64,000 nucleotides of DNA, taken from Cryptomeria japonica. Lineage: Eukaryota > Streptophyta > Pinopsida > Cupressales > Cupressaceae. How positions within the stretch are numbered: position 1 is the stretch's first letter; every line of letters starts with the position of its first letter. The notes below the pieces were generated by a model. That model did no database searches. It was not told the DNA's origin and saw only the letters and a program-made list of their open reading frames with translations. Location: positions 148,613,744 to 148,677,743 of the forward strand of contig NC_081407.1 in assembly GCF_030272615.1 (NCBI RefSeq), in the 5' to 3' direction. A program made the translations under genes and the position numbers. Below, piece after piece: positions 61,299 to 64,000 of the stretch.

Positions 61299-61315
61299 AA
61301 CAAACAATTAGTATT

Positions 61316-64000
61316 TATTATGTCAACAATATTATGGTTAAAATTGGAACAAGGAAAAATTAACAAAACCCAATAATATTAGATAATATTATAAGTGAGA
61401 AAATAGATTTATAATATTATTATAATTTAAATATTTTTAATACTAAAATTTATTAGTGTTATTAGTAATTTTGGTAATATTAACTTAAAGTATTATTATA
61501 ATATGATATAAATATAAAAACCAATACAATAGATTTTCAAAATTATTGATAATGATATGATATTTGATTATTAAAATAACTAAAATAATTAAAAGAAAAC
61601 TTTTTTATAAATATAAATATTAGTGTTAAAGTATTTTGATCTTAGATTAAAAATGTTACTAAAAGATTTTATAATTGACATTAAAATAGACAATAATATA
61701 ATATTAAAGAATATCATTTGATTTGTGATATTAAGAGAAGGATAGTAGTTGAAGAATAATGTTAGATTATAAACATTCCACAAATAACTCAAATAATAGA
61801 TCAAAATTTTTGAACATATATACAATTGTAATGAAAGAAATATAGATTGGATGCAAACAGATTTAACACACAAAGAAATATATTAATAAAATTAGAATGA
61901 TAAATTACAAAGAATTGTTATAATTATTACATGATATGAACAAAGTTTTTATTATTAATGTTTTAAAAGAGACAAAGATAGCAATAGAGAATTATAATAT
62001 TATAGAAAGTTCTAATCATTATAAATAAGAAAATTATTAATATTATAATTCAAATTCAAATTATAAATTAATCATATAAAAATATTATAATATTATAATA
62101 AGAAACGAGTAAAAATTAAATATGTTGAATTTGATGTAAGATTAAAACAAATGCAATCATAAAGTATTATGAATATAATTATTGGTACTAATTTATTATA
62201 ATGTTATGCTATAATTATCATGAAAACGATAGATATGAAAAATTATTCAATGGAACAAGACAATCAACAATAATAATATAATTTTTTATTTTATTTTTCT
62301 AATATGAGTATAATATTTAATTATATGTTTATGTTTTTAAATATATGACGTCGCATTAAATAAGTTAATGATAGATTTGACAAAATTGCAAGCAAGTGGA
62401 ATGCAAGAAAAGTCATTACAACAAATAATAAAAATTTGTAGTTTTGCTAAGATGATAAGAAAGTTGACAAATGATTGACAAGAAATGTGTTTGTTTTGGA
62501 AAGATTTGTAAAGACTATTTTGACAAAATAGAACCTGATTTGTTTGTATTTGTTGATATGTGTTTATGCCCTCATCACAAACATACACTTGTTTAGATAT
62601 CAAGAATAGGAATCATATGAGAATAAGACGTGGCTCGTAGAATAATATTTGAAATTAAAAGATTAGATCCTTTATTTTTTATGATCACTTATACATAATC
62701 TTTCAATGAAGGAAAAGAGATGAAACATCAAATCTAGAAGTAATGAATATAAATCTAACCTAAGTGAATGATCCTAAAACTAATCACTGAATGAAATTAT
62801 TATCCTTGAACTTGGATAATAATAATCAACGAGTTTGTGACTTAAGCATCTAAAACATGAAAAATGGATGAAGTCATGAATAAGAAGAAGAGCGACAAAG
62901 ATGATCACTAATCACTTTCATTATTTATTTGATTTGCATGGTTACAAAAGTATAGATCATTATAGAATATTCTTTGATGCATAAAGACTACTTGAATTGA
63001 AAAACTAATGAGAAAATGTGAGTTTGCAAAGCTATATTAGCACAAGAAAACTAGTATCTTCTAACCTTATAGTTAAGCATTTCACTTAGAATATTTATAC
63101 AAAACAACTAACAAATTTACTAGAATATTAACCAATAAGTGGAAAATTAATGCCTAAGTCATTTGAAAACTTGCATGTAACTAGACCTCCATGGAACCCT
63201 ACATGAACTGACTCTTTCACTAGATGTAGGAATGCTTATCATTTTGATCTAGAGTGGAGTAGTAAACACATATCTTAATTGCATCTTTAATGTTGTAGCA
63301 CAATTACTAAGGCAACATTAATTTTAACAAATAATTTGGCTATCATATGTGGATATCAACAATACTCATTTAAGAGGTAGAAAACAAATGACAAACTCAT
63401 GAAAATTCCTACACAAGAAACACAAATATGGGTTGTTGATTGAAATACATCAACTGTCTGGTGTATAGGTCATCTCTAATACCTTTTAAGTAGAGGGATT
63501 GAGATTGCATGAACTAATGGGCCTATTCCAATTCAACATTAGATCATATAACAATCGCGTCTCACAAAAAACTCTAGAACAAGTAAGACTTTCTAAGATA
63601 AAACTTATTGAAATACTTGGGCTTATCCATGCTAAATGCATTCCATGTAACCAATAGTGTAACAAAACAACTGACTTTATTTTGGACCCTTTTTAGGTAC
63701 ATAATACATGCTTTTAAAATTAATATAATAGTTTTGTGAATACTACACAAAGGTAGCCAATGTTTGTGTCTTTGATTAGGGAAAATGCTAGGAAAAAAGG
63801 GGCTTAAAAAAGCAAGGAAAGACATGAAGGGGTTAGGAAAAATCAGGAGGCACGTCAAGAGAGGTTTAGAGTGTTTTACTAATACGAGTGTCTTATGGAT
63901 TAACAAGTCAACTATTGCTTTACACTCTTGAAAGGCTTAGTATAGATATTTGTACATAGGACCAAAAATATCAACGCATGCATTTTGGGGTACCTATTGA
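61316..64000. other. Very AT-rich, no recognisable gene
   Basis: 61.3-62.4 kb is extremely AT-rich with many TAATATTATAAT words. The remainder contains only chance ORFs. Nothing else could be supported. Confidence 0.5.

Noticed and set aside
61573-63906. Minus-strand ORFs of 88-110 codons in the right end
   Set aside because: Composition follows the AT-rich background and no conserved motif is seen.

Overview
The window looks like a transposon-dense intergenic stretch of a seed plant, most likely a gymnosperm (inference). The evidence is several layers of old LTR retrotransposons, plant-type LINE RNase H, tRNA-derived SINEs and only one convincing host gene. No bacterial operons, CRISPR arrays or rRNA were seen.

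Layout. 1-2602: the 3' end of a LINE (RNase H, then an unexpected downstream ORF with a coiled-coil tail, then a T-rich 3' UTR), inserted into the integrase region of a Ty1/copia element. 2603-5.9 kb: the rest of that copia element, with pol closed by five nonsense codons all at Gln positions, a hairpin array and a 3' LTR. 6.0-7.0 kb: copia integrase and coiled-coil debris. 7664-13358: a minus-strand LTR element with 1.5-kb LTRs and no coding capacity (LARD-like). 16.7-17.6 kb: a hairpin-rich GC island. 17.7-29.0 kb: a decayed gene of unknown family, split by a complete minus-strand LTR element (18751-26262). That element has an initiator-Met tRNA primer site, a zinc-knuckle protein, a giant unrecognised ORF and no pol, and it is flanked by 118-bp direct repeats of the host sequence instead of a 5-bp target duplication. 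33.6-45.9 kb: gene-poor DNA with a poly(A) retroposon, local tandem duplications, a 255-bp SINE with a 14-bp target duplication, a complete 334-bp TRIM whose LTRs each hold a tRNA-like sequence, and a Ty3/gypsy integrase fragment. 45906-49745 (minus): an intact two-exon NDR1/HIN1-like (LEA-2) membrane protein gene, 235 codons, with a 3.1-kb intron. 50-54 kb: AT-rich DNA with a SINE-like piece, a promoter-like GC patch and a 96-bp foldback. 54.3-59.1 kb: a second, plus-strand relative of the giant unknown ORF with its own 3' LTR. 59.1-64 kb: AT-rich DNA with a 79-bp LINE tail.

How the parts relate. The elements at 18.8-26.3 kb and 54.7-59.1 kb share a protein family, a similar AAAGGGGGAGA polypurine tract and a similar LTR end. 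They look like members of a non-autonomous copia-type lineage that would depend on pol supplied in trans. The tRNA-carrying TRIM and the long flanking duplication are the most unusual single observations. Everything except the NHL gene appears inactive or decayed. All identifications were made by reading the sequence, with no database search.
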